A stretch of DNA of 64,000 nt from Allium sativum (GCA_030737875.1 CM060922.1:307263456-307327455), one strand, 5' to 3'; numbered from the stretch's first letter, positions 35,243-47,731 are shown. The notes: generated by a model not told the origin, from the letters alone. Numbers and translations are program-made.

Positions 35243-35410
35243 TGATAGTTACCAGATCAGATAAAAAAATTTGAAAACTATTTTTCAAAAAGAAGTCTTA
35301 AAGAAGCGTTTTCAAGAAAAGTGTTGTTTTATTTTAAAAGTCATATTCCCCCAAGCCATATGCACTATCCTTCTATCCTTTATTTTGAATCATTTTCTTT
35401 TCATTTCAGC

Positions 35411-36679
35411 ATGTTTAGGGATATTAATCTTCCAGAGGGAGTGCAAGAATCCGCCTGGTTCCATCTGTTTTTAGAGGTTACGATCCCCGCCGAAGGACAA
35501 GCGGACGCTCCTCTTCCCCCAGTCGCAGATGTTGATGCTCCTCCTCCCCCAGCTGCGGATGTCATTCCTCCTCCTCTTCCGCGTCCAAAGGCTTTCTAGA
35601 AGATATGTTGGGACTTTCGAGCTATGGGGAAAAGAACTTTAATGGGATTGAATCATTCATGGAAGCTAGAAACTGGCTCAAGGAAATAGAAGATCTGTTT
35701 GTTATGTTCGAAGTGGACGATAGGCGGAAGATACAGCTGGCTGTATGGTTACTTAAGAAGCCTCTTTCTGGTGGGAAGTTACTAATGCTGAGAGACCAGT
35801 TGAGACTTGGGAGGACTTCAAAATGAGGTTTGGGATGAAGTTCCTTTCGCAAGCTGAACAAAGCCTACAGATGGAGAAGTTCTTAGCACTCAAACAGGGA
35901 AACCTATCAGTTAAGGAATACGTCAAGTTCAACCAGTTGGCTAGATTCGGAATGGAGTTGGTAAACACTCCACATAAAAAGGCTCTCTGTTTCTCTAAAG
36001 GGTTAAATGAGCCATTGCATGGCCTAGCTATGTCCCATATATCTATGGGCGCGACTTATGAGAGACTAGTGGACATGGCGCTGTTACATGAGGAAAGCAA
36101 GGGCAAGAAGAAAGAGGTGAAGACAGAAGAACCTCTAAACAAGAAAGTGGAGGAATCGCAGAATAAGAAAACAGATTATAAGAAGGGTGGAAAGAATAAC
36201 AAACCCCGTGACAAGAGGAAGTGTAATTTTTGTGTCATACCTGGACATCTGATTAAGGATTGCAGAAAGAAGAAGAGGAAGATGGGTGGTTGATTTCAGT
36301 GTGGTGAGGCAGGACATATGGGTAAGGATTGCCCAAGAAGGCAAGGGCAGAAGAGAGGATCTACTTCTGGAGGGCAGATTTACGCTCTCACAGCACCTAC
36401 GCAAGCAAGAGGTAGAAATATTTCTGTTGAGAGTTTAGTTTATCTTTCTGATCATCCTGTTCGCACTCTTTTTGATTTTGGCGCATCATAGTCCTTTATA
36501 TCTACTACTTTAGTTGAATCTCTGCACCTAGATACCAGTATAGTAGAGGATCCCATGGTTGTTTCAAATCCAATTGTGGGTTCGGCTTATTTATCAATGA
36601 TTTGTTTGGATTTGGAAAGTTCTATACTAAGTACTGGGTTTAGATTCAATGCTTATGTTATGGGTTTCACGGGCTATGG
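35411..36679 (+). pseudogene. gag: Gag and protease remnant, element 3
   Basis: The start codon follows TTTCAG (35404-35409) as in elements 1 and 2. An in-frame TAG at 35597-35599 ends the proline-rich segment. A 1-nt loss near 35628 and a 4-nt loss near 35757 shift the frame twice. One codon is missing at EYVKFNQ. The first zinc knuckle (CNFC...DC) survives, but the second begins at TGA 36291-36293, where Cys is expected. The protease triplet reads Asp-Phe-Gly (36474-36482) instead of Asp-Ser-Gly, and TAG follows at 36489-36491. Confidence 0.88.
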
Positions 36680-37585
36680 TTGATTTTAGGCATGGATTGT
36701 TTATCGAGTAATGGTGCCATCCTCGATTGTGAAAAGAGAGTGGTTAGACTTTTGACTCGCCTAGGTAATACTCTCGAATTCTCTTGTAATCCTATGAGTT
36801 ATGTTATGCTTAGCTACCTAGAATCTCTAGATGCGTCTATTGAAAATTTGCAATTTGTTAGAGTAGTCTGTGAGTACTCGGATGTCTTTGAAGAAGTGAA
36901 GGGTTTACCTCCAAAGCAAGAGATAGATTTTCGCATATACCTAGTTGATAATGCAAGACCAGTTTCTTTACCCGTTAGACACATGGCTCCAAGGGAAAGG
37001 AAGGAGCTCAGCAAGCAAGTTAAAGAGTTGCTTGAAAAGGGGTACATAAGGCAGAATATTTCTGAATGGGGTGTTCCAGCAGTGTTTGCAACCAAAGTGG
37101 ATGGTTCACTTCACCTATGCGTGGATTATAGGGAGTTAAACAAGCTGACCAAGAAGAATAGGTACCCACTTCCAAGAATAAACGACTTGTTCGACCAGCT
37201 CATAGGTGCATCAGTTTTCTCCTAACTAGATCTGGCTACCAGATTTCATCAGCTAAGAGTGGCTGAAGACAACATGGATAAGACTGCGTTCAGGACTCCG
37301 GATGGTTTCTACGAATGGCTTGTCATGCCTTTCGGTTTGACAAATGCACCCGCCTATACCGTAGACTTGATGAGTAGGGTGTTTAGGGTGTTCCTTTATA
37401 AATTTGTAGTAGTCTTCATGGACAACATTTTGATTTTCTCAAAAAGTGAGGAAGAACATGCTTTGCATTTAAGGGAAGTTATGAATACTCTTCGAGCACA
37501 TCGGCTTAAAGCAAAATTCTCCAAATGCCATTTTTGGAGAGAAGAAGTAAGGTTTCTTGGACATGTGTGTCCAAAGAAGGGATAG
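36680..37585 (+). pseudogene. pol: Reverse transcriptase remnant, element 3
   Basis: A 1-nt loss near 36680 opens a new frame ([11 protein letters not shown]). It runs through RT to a TAA at 37223-37225 and continues in frame to a stop at 37585. The catalytic box reads FMDN, with Asn (37424-37426) replacing the second Asp, so the polymerase would be inactive. Another 1-nt loss near 37567 changes frame again. Confidence 0.88.
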
Positions 37586-38589
37586 TTGTGCATCCCGCAA
37601 AAGTAGTGGCGGTGCAAGATTGGAAGATTCCAAGGAATGCAATCGAAGTACAAAATTTTCTCGGACTAGCGGGCTATTGCAGAAAGTTCATTAAAGACTT
37701 TGCGAAGATCTCAGCCCAAATTACTAGATTGACGAAGAAGAACCTAAATTTTGCTTGGGATTTGGATTGTGATGTTGCTTTTCGACGATTGAAGAGGGAT
37801 CTAACTACAACTCTAGTTCTGACATTGCCTGATGGAAGCAAGATGTTTACAGTATACACAAACGCTTGCGGCACGGGGTTAGGCGCTGTCTTGATGCAAG
37901 AAGGTAAGGTAGTTTGTTATGGTGGAAGGCAATTAAAGGTACATGAAAAGAGCTAGCAAACTCATGATTTGGAACTAGCTTCCATTGTTTTCGCTCTTAA
38001 GTCATGGCCTCATTACCTACTAGGAGAAAGGTTTGAATTGTTTACTGACCATAAATCATTATAATACATTTTCTTACAAAAAGATCTTAACTTAAGACAG
38101 CAAAGGTGGATGGAATTTCTTGCCTCATACGATTTTGAGATTGCTTATACCCCTGGAAAGGGTAATGTGGTAGCAGACGCCTTAAGTAGGAAAAGGTTGA
38201 ACTTAAGTCCTCTCTTTGTAGAAAGGCAAAACTTGGAGTACATAGCAACCTTTGACTTTAGACCCACCTTTGAGTTTGTACCTGGTTTGTTAGCATCGCT
38301 AGAGGTGTGGCCTACGCTTTTGGACTCAATAGGAGCCGCGCAACGTGAAGACCCTCAGATAATTGATGTGATGGATAAGTTAATTAGAGGTGAGACTTCT
38401 AGTCACCTCAATAGATACTCCATAGATGACAAGGGTTGGTTGAGACATGATGGAAGACTATGTGTCCCACAAGCAAGGGATTTGGTGAAGAAAGTTCTTG
38501 AAGAAGAACACCATTCTAAGTTGACCATACACCCTGGTGGAGACAAGATGTATAAAGACAGAAAAAGAGTTTTCATTGGAATGGCATGA
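37586..38589 (+). pseudogene. pol: RNase H remnant, element 3
   Basis: The RNase H active-site motif reads YTNACGTG, Asn replacing the catalytic Asp. Stops are at 37954-37956 and 38062-38064. The linker to integrase (VADALSRK region) is readable, then a small deletion near 38573 shifts the frame. Confidence 0.85.
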
Positions 38590-39068
38590 AAAAGGATGTA
38601 GCTGAATTCATCTCTAAGTGCTTAATATGCCAGCAAGTCAAGGCGGAGCAGAAGAAGCCTGGTGGTCTGCTTCATCCTCTAGATGTCCCACAGTGGAAAT
38701 GGGATAGCATTTCGATGGACTTTATAGATGGGTTGCCTAGGTCAAGAAGGGGCAATACCAGTATTTGGGTAATAGTTGGCAGGCTCACTAAAAGCGCTCA
38801 CTTTATACCTGTTAAGAGTAGGAGAACTACCTCATCATTAGCATCCATTTATCTTAAAGAAGTAGAAGTGGAACGAGAAGCGATGGTGAGAAGAGTTCCA
38901 ACTTGTATCTTGGGAACAGAAGTTAAGAAATTATGCAATTGTGAGGTCAAGCTAGTTAAAGTACAATGGAGTGACACTGAAGAAGACGTGACTTGGGAGA
39001 CTAAAGACAAGATACGCGCAGCCTACCCTTTTCTTTTTGAGGACACATCCTTGATCTCTTTTTCATAA
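38586..39068 (+). pseudogene. pol: Integrase-chromodomain remnant with core deletion, element 3
   Basis: The zinc CXXC (CLICQQVK) and first catalytic Asp (SMDFIDG) are present. The frame then passes from ASIYLKE straight into VEVEREA, skipping about 239 residues seen in element 1 (between about 3841 and 4556). This removes the second Asp, the Glu and the GPY/F motif. The chromodomain tail survives. The deletion keeps frame. Confidence 0.88.
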
Positions 39069-39643
39069 GTTTATGCATGCTTGTATCTATCTTTTAAGTA
39101 TATCTCCTCAGTCTTATTCTTGATCCTTATGTAGAAACCAATGAAAGTAAACATGCATTTGAAACATGTTATGATTGATGGTTGCAAGTGGATGCAAGCG
39201 GTTGCTAGTGGTTGCTTGTGGATGCATATACACACACATTACGTACTAGATCGACTCAGTCACTTTCTTATTGCATATGCATATATGTATTTGTATATGG
39301 ATTGAAACTTGATGTGTTATCATATGGATGTTGCATTTGTATGAATGATTGTGCACTCATGTAGAAGTTATAAAGTACGATTAGGAATAATTGCATACAA
39401 GATGGACTCATGGCACTGACATAATTCGCATTAAGGAGGTCAACTGAATCAGTAGACCGTCTGATTTTGCATTTGATAAGGAGATATACACGCACTATGC
39501 ATATGATCATGTAAGCATTAGAAAACTTTTTTTAGGACTATGGATGCCTATGATTGATGGTTGAGTAGATGGAAGTTGGATGTTAGGATACATTCTTCTT
39601 AACTTAGAGATGTCTGGGACGAAATCCTTTAAGGAGGGGAGAA
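39069..39643 (+). other. Spacer with repeats, hairpin and purine tract, element 3
   Basis: 10-bp repeats lie at 39180-39229, the 27-nt hairpin at 39435-39461, and AAGGAGGGGAGAA at 39631-39643. Confidence 0.8.
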
Positions 39644-42278
39644 TGTAACACCCCGTATTTTCTATGAATATTAAAATAACGAATTAAAGAATACTTAATT
39701 TCAAATGTAGGAATTAAGTAAAATGGGTAGCGCCATGGCGTTCATCTTGGAATTCTGGTTGGGATAGAGTCCGAGTTTCCGTAAATCGGACTCCGTATGA
39801 GGAATTTATGAAGCTTAAAAAATTTCAGTTCAAAGCAGAATTAAACTAAATTATAATTAAAAAATAGAAAAAAAATTCAAGTTTTGAAAATCATTCAATA
39901 AAAGATGAGCGGGAAAAATCCCGCCCAAGGGTGTCGACCCCCCTATAGGGGTGTCGACCCCTATCTTCCTAGATCTGGGTGACGAATTCTGAAGGATTAG
40001 GGCTTATGTGTCGCACTGTGGTTGGCTGGGTGACGTGTCGCTTTGGTTTGGATGGCTCTGATGACTCCTATGCTAATCTAAAGGCCATAGTTTGTCTAAC
40101 ACATCTATAAATACATATCTAAACTTAACCCTAACCTCATAACCCTATTCTATGGTGCCTCCATGTTGTCCATCTCTAAACTAGCCTAGCCTCCTTTTTC
40201 TCCAAACTAGAAATCAAATTAAAGAGCTTCAAATTGAAGAAAAGGTTTTCCTCTTCAATCAACAAAGAAAGATTAGAATCTCTACAATGTCAACTAATTC
40301 TCTTTTTCTAATCCTATCGCTGTAAGTTCAGTTATTATTAAGATTTGAACACATAATAGAAATCATGACTGTAATGAATTGAATCTAGAACTATCCCTAA
40401 TTGTAAGATAATCAATTCTGATTCATGCTTATTCTTTTGTCAAATCTAAAATTGCCTATGTCTATGAGCTGTTGTGATTGAACCTATCATGTTGTACATC
40501 AAATTAGTAATTTCTTTATGTTCAATCCTATCGAATCTGTATACCTATGATGTATTTTCCTTAGTTTGCTCATATTCATTGTTAATGCACAACATGCCTA
40601 TTGGGACCATGATTCTTGTGTTTGGTACACCTTTACATGCCTATTTTCCCTTATGTCAATTCTTGTGTTTCTTCTCTATCCCCATTCCATTTTATTTTAT
40701 GAGTACTTGGAATTTGGAAACCTTGTTGTACGTGCGATTGTAACGCGGAGAATTGGGTATAACTTATTGGAGTAACCTTGGACATAACAAGTATTTTGGT
40801 CATAACTTGAATTGGCTACAATTGTGGATAATTGGCATACAAAAATCTAGACTTGGACATGAATGATAAATATGTAAATTGGATAAAATATGAACATGCC
40901 TAACCCGAGGTTAGATTGAGTTGCGGTGTAAGACTGCCTGGAACCACCCGGCACATCCAGCAACCGCAACAACAGGTCTAATGTGAGAGGTTAGCGCATC
41001 AAGCCCAAAACCCAAGGTTAGAATGACTTTGCGGTAGAAATCTGCCCGGAACCGCCTGGCACATCCAGCAACCGCAAACAACAGTTCTAATATGAGAGGT
41101 TGGTGCATTAATAAATTAATTAATGCCAATGAACAGACATGCTAAGAATGGTAAGGTTAAGTAACATATGAATAAGCGACACTTAACCAATGCAACATGT
41201 TAATTAAACAGATGGGTGGGGTTAGGTTAAATTGAAAACACTTAACCGTTATAACATGTTGATTAGGAAACCTTAGCAATGAGGACCCATTTCAGTAGTA
41301 ACCCACATAGATGTATCACGGTACCCTGAACTAGGCAGGGTGGGGCACGATTACTGGGCTGATTACAAGCGGTCAAAATAGCGGCAGGTGGTGCGTCAGT
41401 GTAGGTTCCGACGGAGTACGGGCGTGCACGTATTCTGGAGTGGAAAAATTAGGCACTGGGCATCAGTAGTTATACACTGTGCATCTTGAATTGTGTCAGA
41501 TCGCTATTATAGGGATTGATACACCCCATGGTGGGACCAGCACAGGTGTCTACAAACAAGCGAGGCTGAATGAAACAAGCAATAAATACATGCGTGTAGA
41601 AGCCGATCGATAAAGGGATCATTTTATTATGAACACATGAGGCTAGTTGAAACAATTATTTATAGGTGCAGAGAAATAGAAATGGGTGCGATAGCATATT
41701 CAGTTTATCTTGCCTTATCTTGCCTTATGTTATCTTGTTACTATGGTATTGTCTTATATTCGATTTATTCATGTCATGATCTTTTTTCTTGTTTACATGC
41801 TGAAAATCACTGGGCTTACCAGGCTTTATGCCTGACCTGTTTTCTTTCATCTTCTTTTCTTCTGTTTCCACCCCCCCCCCCCTCCCCCGGCGGTCTACAG
41901 GGAGGGGATACTTCAGCTTAGTTCAGACCTTTTCCAGCTTTGAAGAGAGCAGATGTATTGCTTGGATTCTCTTTTCTTGGGCTATGGCTATGATTACACT
42001 TTTATTGGGGATTTATGTTGCTTTACTACTGTTTTATGCTTCTTTATGTATTTGGAGTTTTGAATCAAGACAGTGGTTTTATTGTAATGATTCGGAAGTT
42101 GGGTTTTGAGACAATGGTTGTAATGTTTTGACTTAACCACACTGCTTATGAAATGATTTCAGTTTTTCCATTGTTTGTATGTCTGTCTTGTAAATTATTT
42201 GTATCTTTTACCCGTAATGCTTCACCAAAATTAATGCATTCCCTTTGTGAATGACCTTAATAGAGGTTGGGTGTTACA
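39644..42278 (+). repeat. Element 3 3' LTR
   Basis: 2635 bp. TATA box 40106-40113, intact donor GTAAGT at 40322, paired hairpins, and a poly-C tract near 41870-41883. It ends GTGTTACA. Confidence 0.94.
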
Positions 42279-42855
42279 ACACTCCCTATTTCGAAGCTCA
42301 ACCACTCCGCCTGCATTCCGGCAACCAAACACCTCGCCTTCGAGACCCTCATATGAACACCTTCTCTAACCGGCGATCGCACAACCCCCCTCCTCTCTAG
42401 CAATACCCGTTCCTCTTCCTGATCACTATCTTCTCCTCGATTACCTTCCTCTCTCCATGCCTCACGTCAACTGCGGCAAATCCCATTTCTGAAGAAAAAC
42501 ATGCGATGCACCAAAATATTTCGCCATTCTTACTTACTCCCTGACCAATGCTTCTTGCTCTCGCAAACCGCACTTCTGGCGAACCCCTGCCATGATCGTA
42601 TGCTTTGGCCACCCCCTCCGCGGCTCCGCCCTACAGTTTGCCTTCAGGCACCAAGACGTTTGCTTCTCTCTTCGTTCAATATTTATTCGAAGGGGCTCAC
42701 TCAGTTTGCAAAGTTTCAAGTGGAAGGGGAGAATAGAAGAACAAAGGCGGACGGTTCTGTGTATGTTGGAATTTTATAGTGAGAAAGATGAAGACAATAC
42801 ATTATTTCCTGGTTTGTTTTGCTGTGTAAATCAATGGAAGGATGCTCTGTATTTA
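42279..42855 (-). repeat. Old LTR remnant, copy B, segment next to TATA box
   Basis: This is the piece of copy B between elements 3 and 4, CT-rich on the plus strand as expected for a minus-strand leader. A donor-like minus-strand GTAAGTAAG lies near 42531. Its right end is half of a TATTTATA box split by element 4. A 129-codon plus-strand frame (42592-42981) runs across the junction into element 4 and is not a gene. Confidence 0.5.
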
Positions 42856-45393
42856 TGTAACTACCCGCATTCTATGCATCAGAGGATCATAGAATATATA
42901 TATTTTTCCTGGAAAGTCGTATGGTCATGTGAACGACTAGCGGGGTCATTTCCCATATTCATGATTTTTGTCGATGTTTAAATGACCGTTTTTCCCTTAG
43001 CTGATCTTGTTTCGTTCATAACTTTTGATTGGTAAGGAGTTTTGACCTTAAACCACTTCCATTAGATCCATTTGATGGTTTACATTTGAGTGGTCACATT
43101 AGTCAAACGGATTTACCATTTGGGAGATATGGCTTAATTAATGTTTAGAGGGTAAAAAACAGCTTAATTGGGCTTAACCGGGTGATTATAGCTAGGCCCA
43201 TTGGGGGATTTCGGGATTAGGAGTATATGAGGGCTGCTAGGGTTTAGAAAATATTCTTTTTCAGTATTTTTCAGCCACCACTAACCTCCTTTGAACCCTA
43301 GCCATGGCCTCCACTTTCTAAATCTCTTCAAAACACCTCTAAATTACTTTCTTATCAAGGATTAAGCTAATCAACATCAAACCAAGCCAAGATAGCATCA
43401 AATCAGAGTTGGGGCTGCTGCTAAGCATTCGGATTCGACCCAAAACAGAGGATACTTCAGATCTATAGTTTAATTTATGGCAAAGGTGAGTGATTTGCAT
43501 AGTTCATCACTAATTATGGCTAACTAGGGTAATTAGCAAAATTATAACTCAGAAAAATCTAGAAAAATTTGTAAAATTCCAGAATATTATTTTTTGCCTC
43601 GGATATGAATTTGGTTTAATTTGGAATAATTTTCATAATCCCGGAATTTAGGGGACTAAGGGGTGATTAGTGATAATTAGCGAAATTTTGCATCATAAAA
43701 ATCTGGAAAAATTTGTAAAATTCTAAAATATTGTTTTAGGGCTCCGATAGAAATTTCGGTTGATTTGGTTAAGCTTTACTAATCTTATCATTATTAGTTT
43801 TCAAACATGCTCAAGGGGAAAATAAGGGTTTTTCGGTATGTTTGATCCATTTTGACATATCATATTGTTGTTTTGTTGTTTGTGGATGTTTATACATGTT
43901 GTTATGGCTGTATGGTATGCTTTGTGATTGTTTAGAACAGTTAGAATTGTCAAAAACGCCGTCGTGTGGCGTAAAACAATCGCTGGAAAGTTGCAGGAAA
44001 ATATGCAGGGAATCAGATCGGATCGCCTCCTGTAAACAAACCGCTCGTGATGTACTTTGGCCGATCCGAGACGTGATGAAACAGAATCCTCGACCCAATC
44101 CGATGGAGGGATCACGACCCGACTCGAACCACCTGCATGAAACTCACGATCACCAACCACGAACTGCCTGAAGAAGCAAGTCGCGATCCGATGCTATAGA
44201 GTTAACACCACGATCCGAACCGATTGAGTGAAGAAGCCCGATCCCGAACCGGAGCATCCACGAACTGAGAAGCTGAACTGATCCGATATTCTAGAGGCGT
44301 CAACGCGAGCCACGACCTGAGGTGGAACTAGCGACCCGATCCGAACAAGGTGGATGACCATGGACTGAATGAGGAGAATAGGATTGATCCAAACGGAAGC
44401 TGATTTCTGAACCGATCTGGAGATGATGACCAAAACCCGAGATGCAAACCAAATGGGAAGTTTGTACTCAGGATCCAGTTGGGAACCAATGAGTTAACTT
44501 CATGATTGGACTTTGCTGCGGGACATGTGCAAAGGGGTTGTCGGTATTCATAACTTTGGTTCACCACTGAGAGATAGATAGTGGGCTTGTAGTTATAGTT
44601 GTACGGGGTTGGACTCAGTTAGGGCCCAAAGGTTTAGGTGACCAAATAGTGGATATCGTATGCTTTACGCACCGAGTGAGAGATGTGAGGATGGTTGCTA
44701 TGCTTGATCGTTTCCCATCACTATGACATGCACATCCCCTCCCCCGTATCTTTCCACCATATGTTAGTGGAACCTTAGAGTATTGTACGGTGTGTAGTGC
44801 TAACTCTTTGGTTGCAGGTCCAGGTTCAGGTTCAGGTATGATTGGAGTATACTTGTTATTGTTCTGTTTTGTTGCTTATCGCTCATACCAGACTCTTGTC
44901 TGACCCAGAGTTTTATGTCTCTTCTTATTACTCTGGGTGCTCCTAAATGAGCAGACTAGAGATAAGTTAGGTGGTAGCACGAGTAGCTGTACCGGAGACG
45001 AGCCGGAGGCTCCCACGTATGATATACAGATATTCTCCCTGTGTTGTTGAAGGTCACTGCTTAGACATTAGTAGTGAACCTCCTTCTTTTACTTTCTTTT
45101 TCTTTAGAGACAGTTTTAAAATTGTAATAATGATGCTGGATCATAAGCTGTATTTTGGATTTCCGCTGCTATAATGATGATGGTTTTAGTTTTCAGCTTA
45201 TGCACTGTCTCACCTGTTTTATGTCAAGTATGTTACTATTATATTTTATTCCATGCACTATGAGACATTCTACAGGTTTCTTTGTTAGTTCTTTCATCTT
45301 CTTTCCTTTCTTTGGCGACCGTCCCATGCTAGCGGACATGTGTACAGCACACTTTTGGCGGAAATGTCGGTTAATGCGGGGCGGGCCATCACA
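42856..45393 (+). repeat. Element 4 5' LTR
   Basis: 2538 bp. TATA-like TATATGAG at 43223, donor AAAGGTGAGT with GT at 43486-43487, and a CAGAC/GTCTG hairpin at 44889-44902. It lacks the paired hairpins of the Tekay-like LTRs. Confidence 0.93.
43482..43492 (+). promoter_or_regulatory. Candidate 5' splice site, element 4
   Basis: AAAG then GTGAGTG is a near-perfect donor. With the acceptor ending at 45586 it gives a 2101-nt leader intron. It is preserved at 49888-49889 in the 3' LTR. Confidence 0.6.
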
Positions 45394-45395
45394 TT

Positions 45396-45407
45396 TGGTA
45401 TCAGAGC
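45396..45407 (+). other. Primer-binding site, element 4
   Basis: TGGTATCAGAGC two bases after the LTR. Confidence 0.95.
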
Positions 45408-45569
45408 ACTAGGTTGCGTAGTAGACCTAGGAAAGTCATCAGGGAGAGATAGTACACGTATATGAGAGCGCGTATTTGTGATTATTTTGGTTTTCAAAAG
45501 CTATATATATATATATACTATAGGTATAGCTAAGGATGAAGTCGCATTGCTCTAGCACGAGATGGTTAA

Positions 45570-45586
45570 TCGTTTTCTCTTTACAG
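45570..45586 (+). promoter_or_regulatory. Candidate 3' splice site before gag AUG, element 4
   Basis: CGTTTTCTCTTTACAG ends at 45586, and the gag ATG is at 45595. Confidence 0.6.
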
Positions 45587-45594
45587 ACTAAACG

Positions 45595-46287
45595 ATGAGA
45601 CAATATACGAGGGGTACTGGTAAAGGAGCCAATAATGGGAATGCTGCTGAGATGAGGACGATGTTTATTGGCCTCATGAGAGATATGCTTAGGGATGCTC
45701 GGGGACCCGTTCCTAATGCTGCTACTGGTGGTGGTGCAGCAGTGCAAGCGCCTAGGGTCGATTTCGCCAAGCTAAACAAGGATTACACTAGCCTTGGTGG
45801 GAAGTCGTTCCACGGAACGGAGTCGGCTACAGAAGTTCAAGATTGGCTAGATAGTTTCGAGTGCATCGTCGAAGATTTGGGAATCGAAGACGTAATGAAG
45901 AGGAAGCTAGCATCGCGTCAACTACAAGGACGAGTTATGAATTGGTGGAATGCTATTAAGGCAGCTACCCCTGAGGATCAAGTTACTTGGAATCAGTTTA
46001 AGACTCGCTTTTGTGATAAGTTTATTCCAACTGCTCATAAATCAAAAAAATTCAGGAAGTTCTTGGAGCTTAAGCAAAAGGGTAGAGCAGTCTCGGAGTA
46101 TATCACTGAATTCGACACTTTATCGAAATATGGATTGTCCCTTATCGATGCAGTCGAAAAGAAGAACAAAATGTTCATAACTGGTTTAGATGGGTACTTG
46201 GGGGAAAGACTTATAAACCATATCGATGAGACGTTTGAGTCTATTGTAGGAAAAGGTGTCGTTATCAAAGGTATGCTTTCTATTTAA
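45595..46287 (+). CDS. gag: Truncated Gag, element 4
   Basis: A 230-codon frame covers the Gag structural domain: a glycine/alanine-rich N-terminus, then FHGTESATEVQDWL and NWWNAIK, and on to ELKQKGRAVSEYITEFD. These align with Gag of elements 1 and 2. It ends before the zinc-knuckle region, which is missing, so the product could pack but lacks the nucleic-acid binding part. The start follows the candidate acceptor. Whether any protein is made is unknown. Confidence 0.8.
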   Translation: MRQYTRGTGKGANNGNAAEMRTMFIGLMRDMLRDARGPVPNAATGGGAAVQAPRVDFAKLNKDYTSLGGKSFHGTESATEVQDWLDSFECIVEDLGIEDVMKRKLASRQLQGRVMNWWNAIKAATPEDQVTWNQFKTRFCDKFIPTAHKSKKFRKFLELKQKGRAVSEYITEFDTLSKYGLSLIDAVEKKNKMFITGLDGYLGERLINHIDETFESIVGKGVVIKGMLSI

Positions 46288-46865
46288 GATGTTTCAGTTC
46301 GAGTATTGTTTGATAAACCCGAGATAGTCGATAGACCTTTAGTAGTGACGAACCCGGTTGGTGGTTCGACTAGCCTTAGTATGATTTGTCGTAACGTGGT
46401 CTTATCGAGTCATGGATACATGTTTGTTTGTGATTAGTTTGTTTTGGGATTTAATGGGTTTAGCATTATTTTGGGGAGTCGATCTACTCTAAAGGAATAG
46501 GGTGGTATTAGGTACCTACCTAGTGATGGCGATAGTAACTGGAGTTAAGGAAGCTGAGAGGTTATTGTTGTAATAAGTTCTAGTTGTCTCTGGGAGGCAA
46601 ATGAGTGCTCCAGTTCTTAGTCGTTTTGCTAGTATCACCTCACGTGGATTGTCCGAATTCGGAGGAGATGTTCCTTGGGTGCTTGTCTGATATTGGTTTA
46701 GGCCTTTGGGGCTTGTGCTTGGGGAATGTCAAGTTCGACTAGGATGGTTTTCGTGAGAGATAAATAGTTGTTGCGATTCTTCATTGGATGATATCTTGGT
46801 TTACTCGAGTAGTGATGGGCAGCCGTGACATGATAAGACTGTTCAAAGGTATAGACTGCCCCGAG

Positions 46866-47270
46866 TTAGACTCGATAGGGTTATGAGATGGCTCGACTGG
46901 GACTCGAGAAAGATGTTAAGTAATGGATTGTTTTGGACCCTATGCTGATGTTCTCTTTGGATAGTAGAACTTTGAAGAAATAGGATGTGTTCGTTGACCA
47001 TGGAAGATGCAACGAAGATTAGGACGATTCAAGTTGGGCTTGAACTCATAAAAGAAAATGGGTGTTCGTTGATCTTGGAGATGCAATGAATAGGGAGACG
47101 ACTCACGTTGACTAGAGTTTGTCGGTAATGGATACTCAAGACTGGGTCTGAGTTATAGATTGACTCGAGTTGGACTCGAGAAGGCTGCAAGGAATTGGAT
47201 TTCGCTTGAGTTGGACTCGAGAGGGTAGCAAGATAATGGATAGACTTGGGTTGGACTCAAGTATTTTAGG
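46866..47270. repeat. GACTCGAG-rich degenerate repeats inside element 4
   Basis: GAGTTGGACTCGAGA-type units with a period near 41 bp lie at 47160-47262, with a related unit near 46893. A second duplication (GTGTTCGTTGA..TGGA..ATGCAA) recurs at about 46987 and 47065. Confidence 0.7.
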
Positions 47271-47612
47271 CGGACTTAAAGCAGGGGTATTTGGGGACGA
47301 CCGTTACCTTGGATCCGTTGGATGTGATCTAGTTATTCTTGGAGGATAAAACATACGTTCCGTTTGGAGGCTGGGCTTCCATTAGTTCTTGATGTTGGTT
47401 GGACCAGACATACAAGAATCGACATATTGGGATTGGTTAGACCAGTCATTTAGGTGTCGACGTGTTCATGGTTTTGGCAGGTGATAGGTAGGACTTGTTT
47501 GATGGATGTTATGGTTGTTATGTTTGTCCCTATCTTTCTTCTCGTGAGTAGACTATCACCTGTAGGGTTCTAGCGATGGGGAACAAAGAGATGGTAGCAT
47601 AGACGGACATTA

Positions 47613-47731
47613 GGCTATGTATCAGTGCAGTGGGGTAGTCATTACTCCATGGGGCAGAGTGATCGTAGCAAGGCTATGAGCCAGTGCAGTGAAGTTGTCA
47701 TGACTTCATGGGGCAGAGTGGACATAGCAAA
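47613..47731. repeat. 59-bp direct repeat, two copies, element 4
   Basis: GGCTATG...CAGTGCAGTG...CATGGGGCAGAGTG...TAGCAA occurs from 47613 and again from 47672. Confidence 0.8.

Larger units (their letters stand above)
32545..42278 (+). mobile_element. Element 3: degenerate Tekay-like retrotransposon
   Basis: The LTRs are 32545-35228 (2684 bp) and 39644-42278 (2635 bp). Flanks ACCCT (32540-32544) and ACACT (42279-42283) agree at four of five bases, fitting a mutated duplication. Gag-pol has many stops and frameshifts, altered protease, RT and RNase H catalytic residues, and an in-frame deletion of about 717 bp that removes most of integrase. Confidence 0.93.

Noticed and set aside
42592..42981. 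129-codon frame
   Set aside because: It spans the junction between old LTR DNA and element 4, so it arose by insertion.
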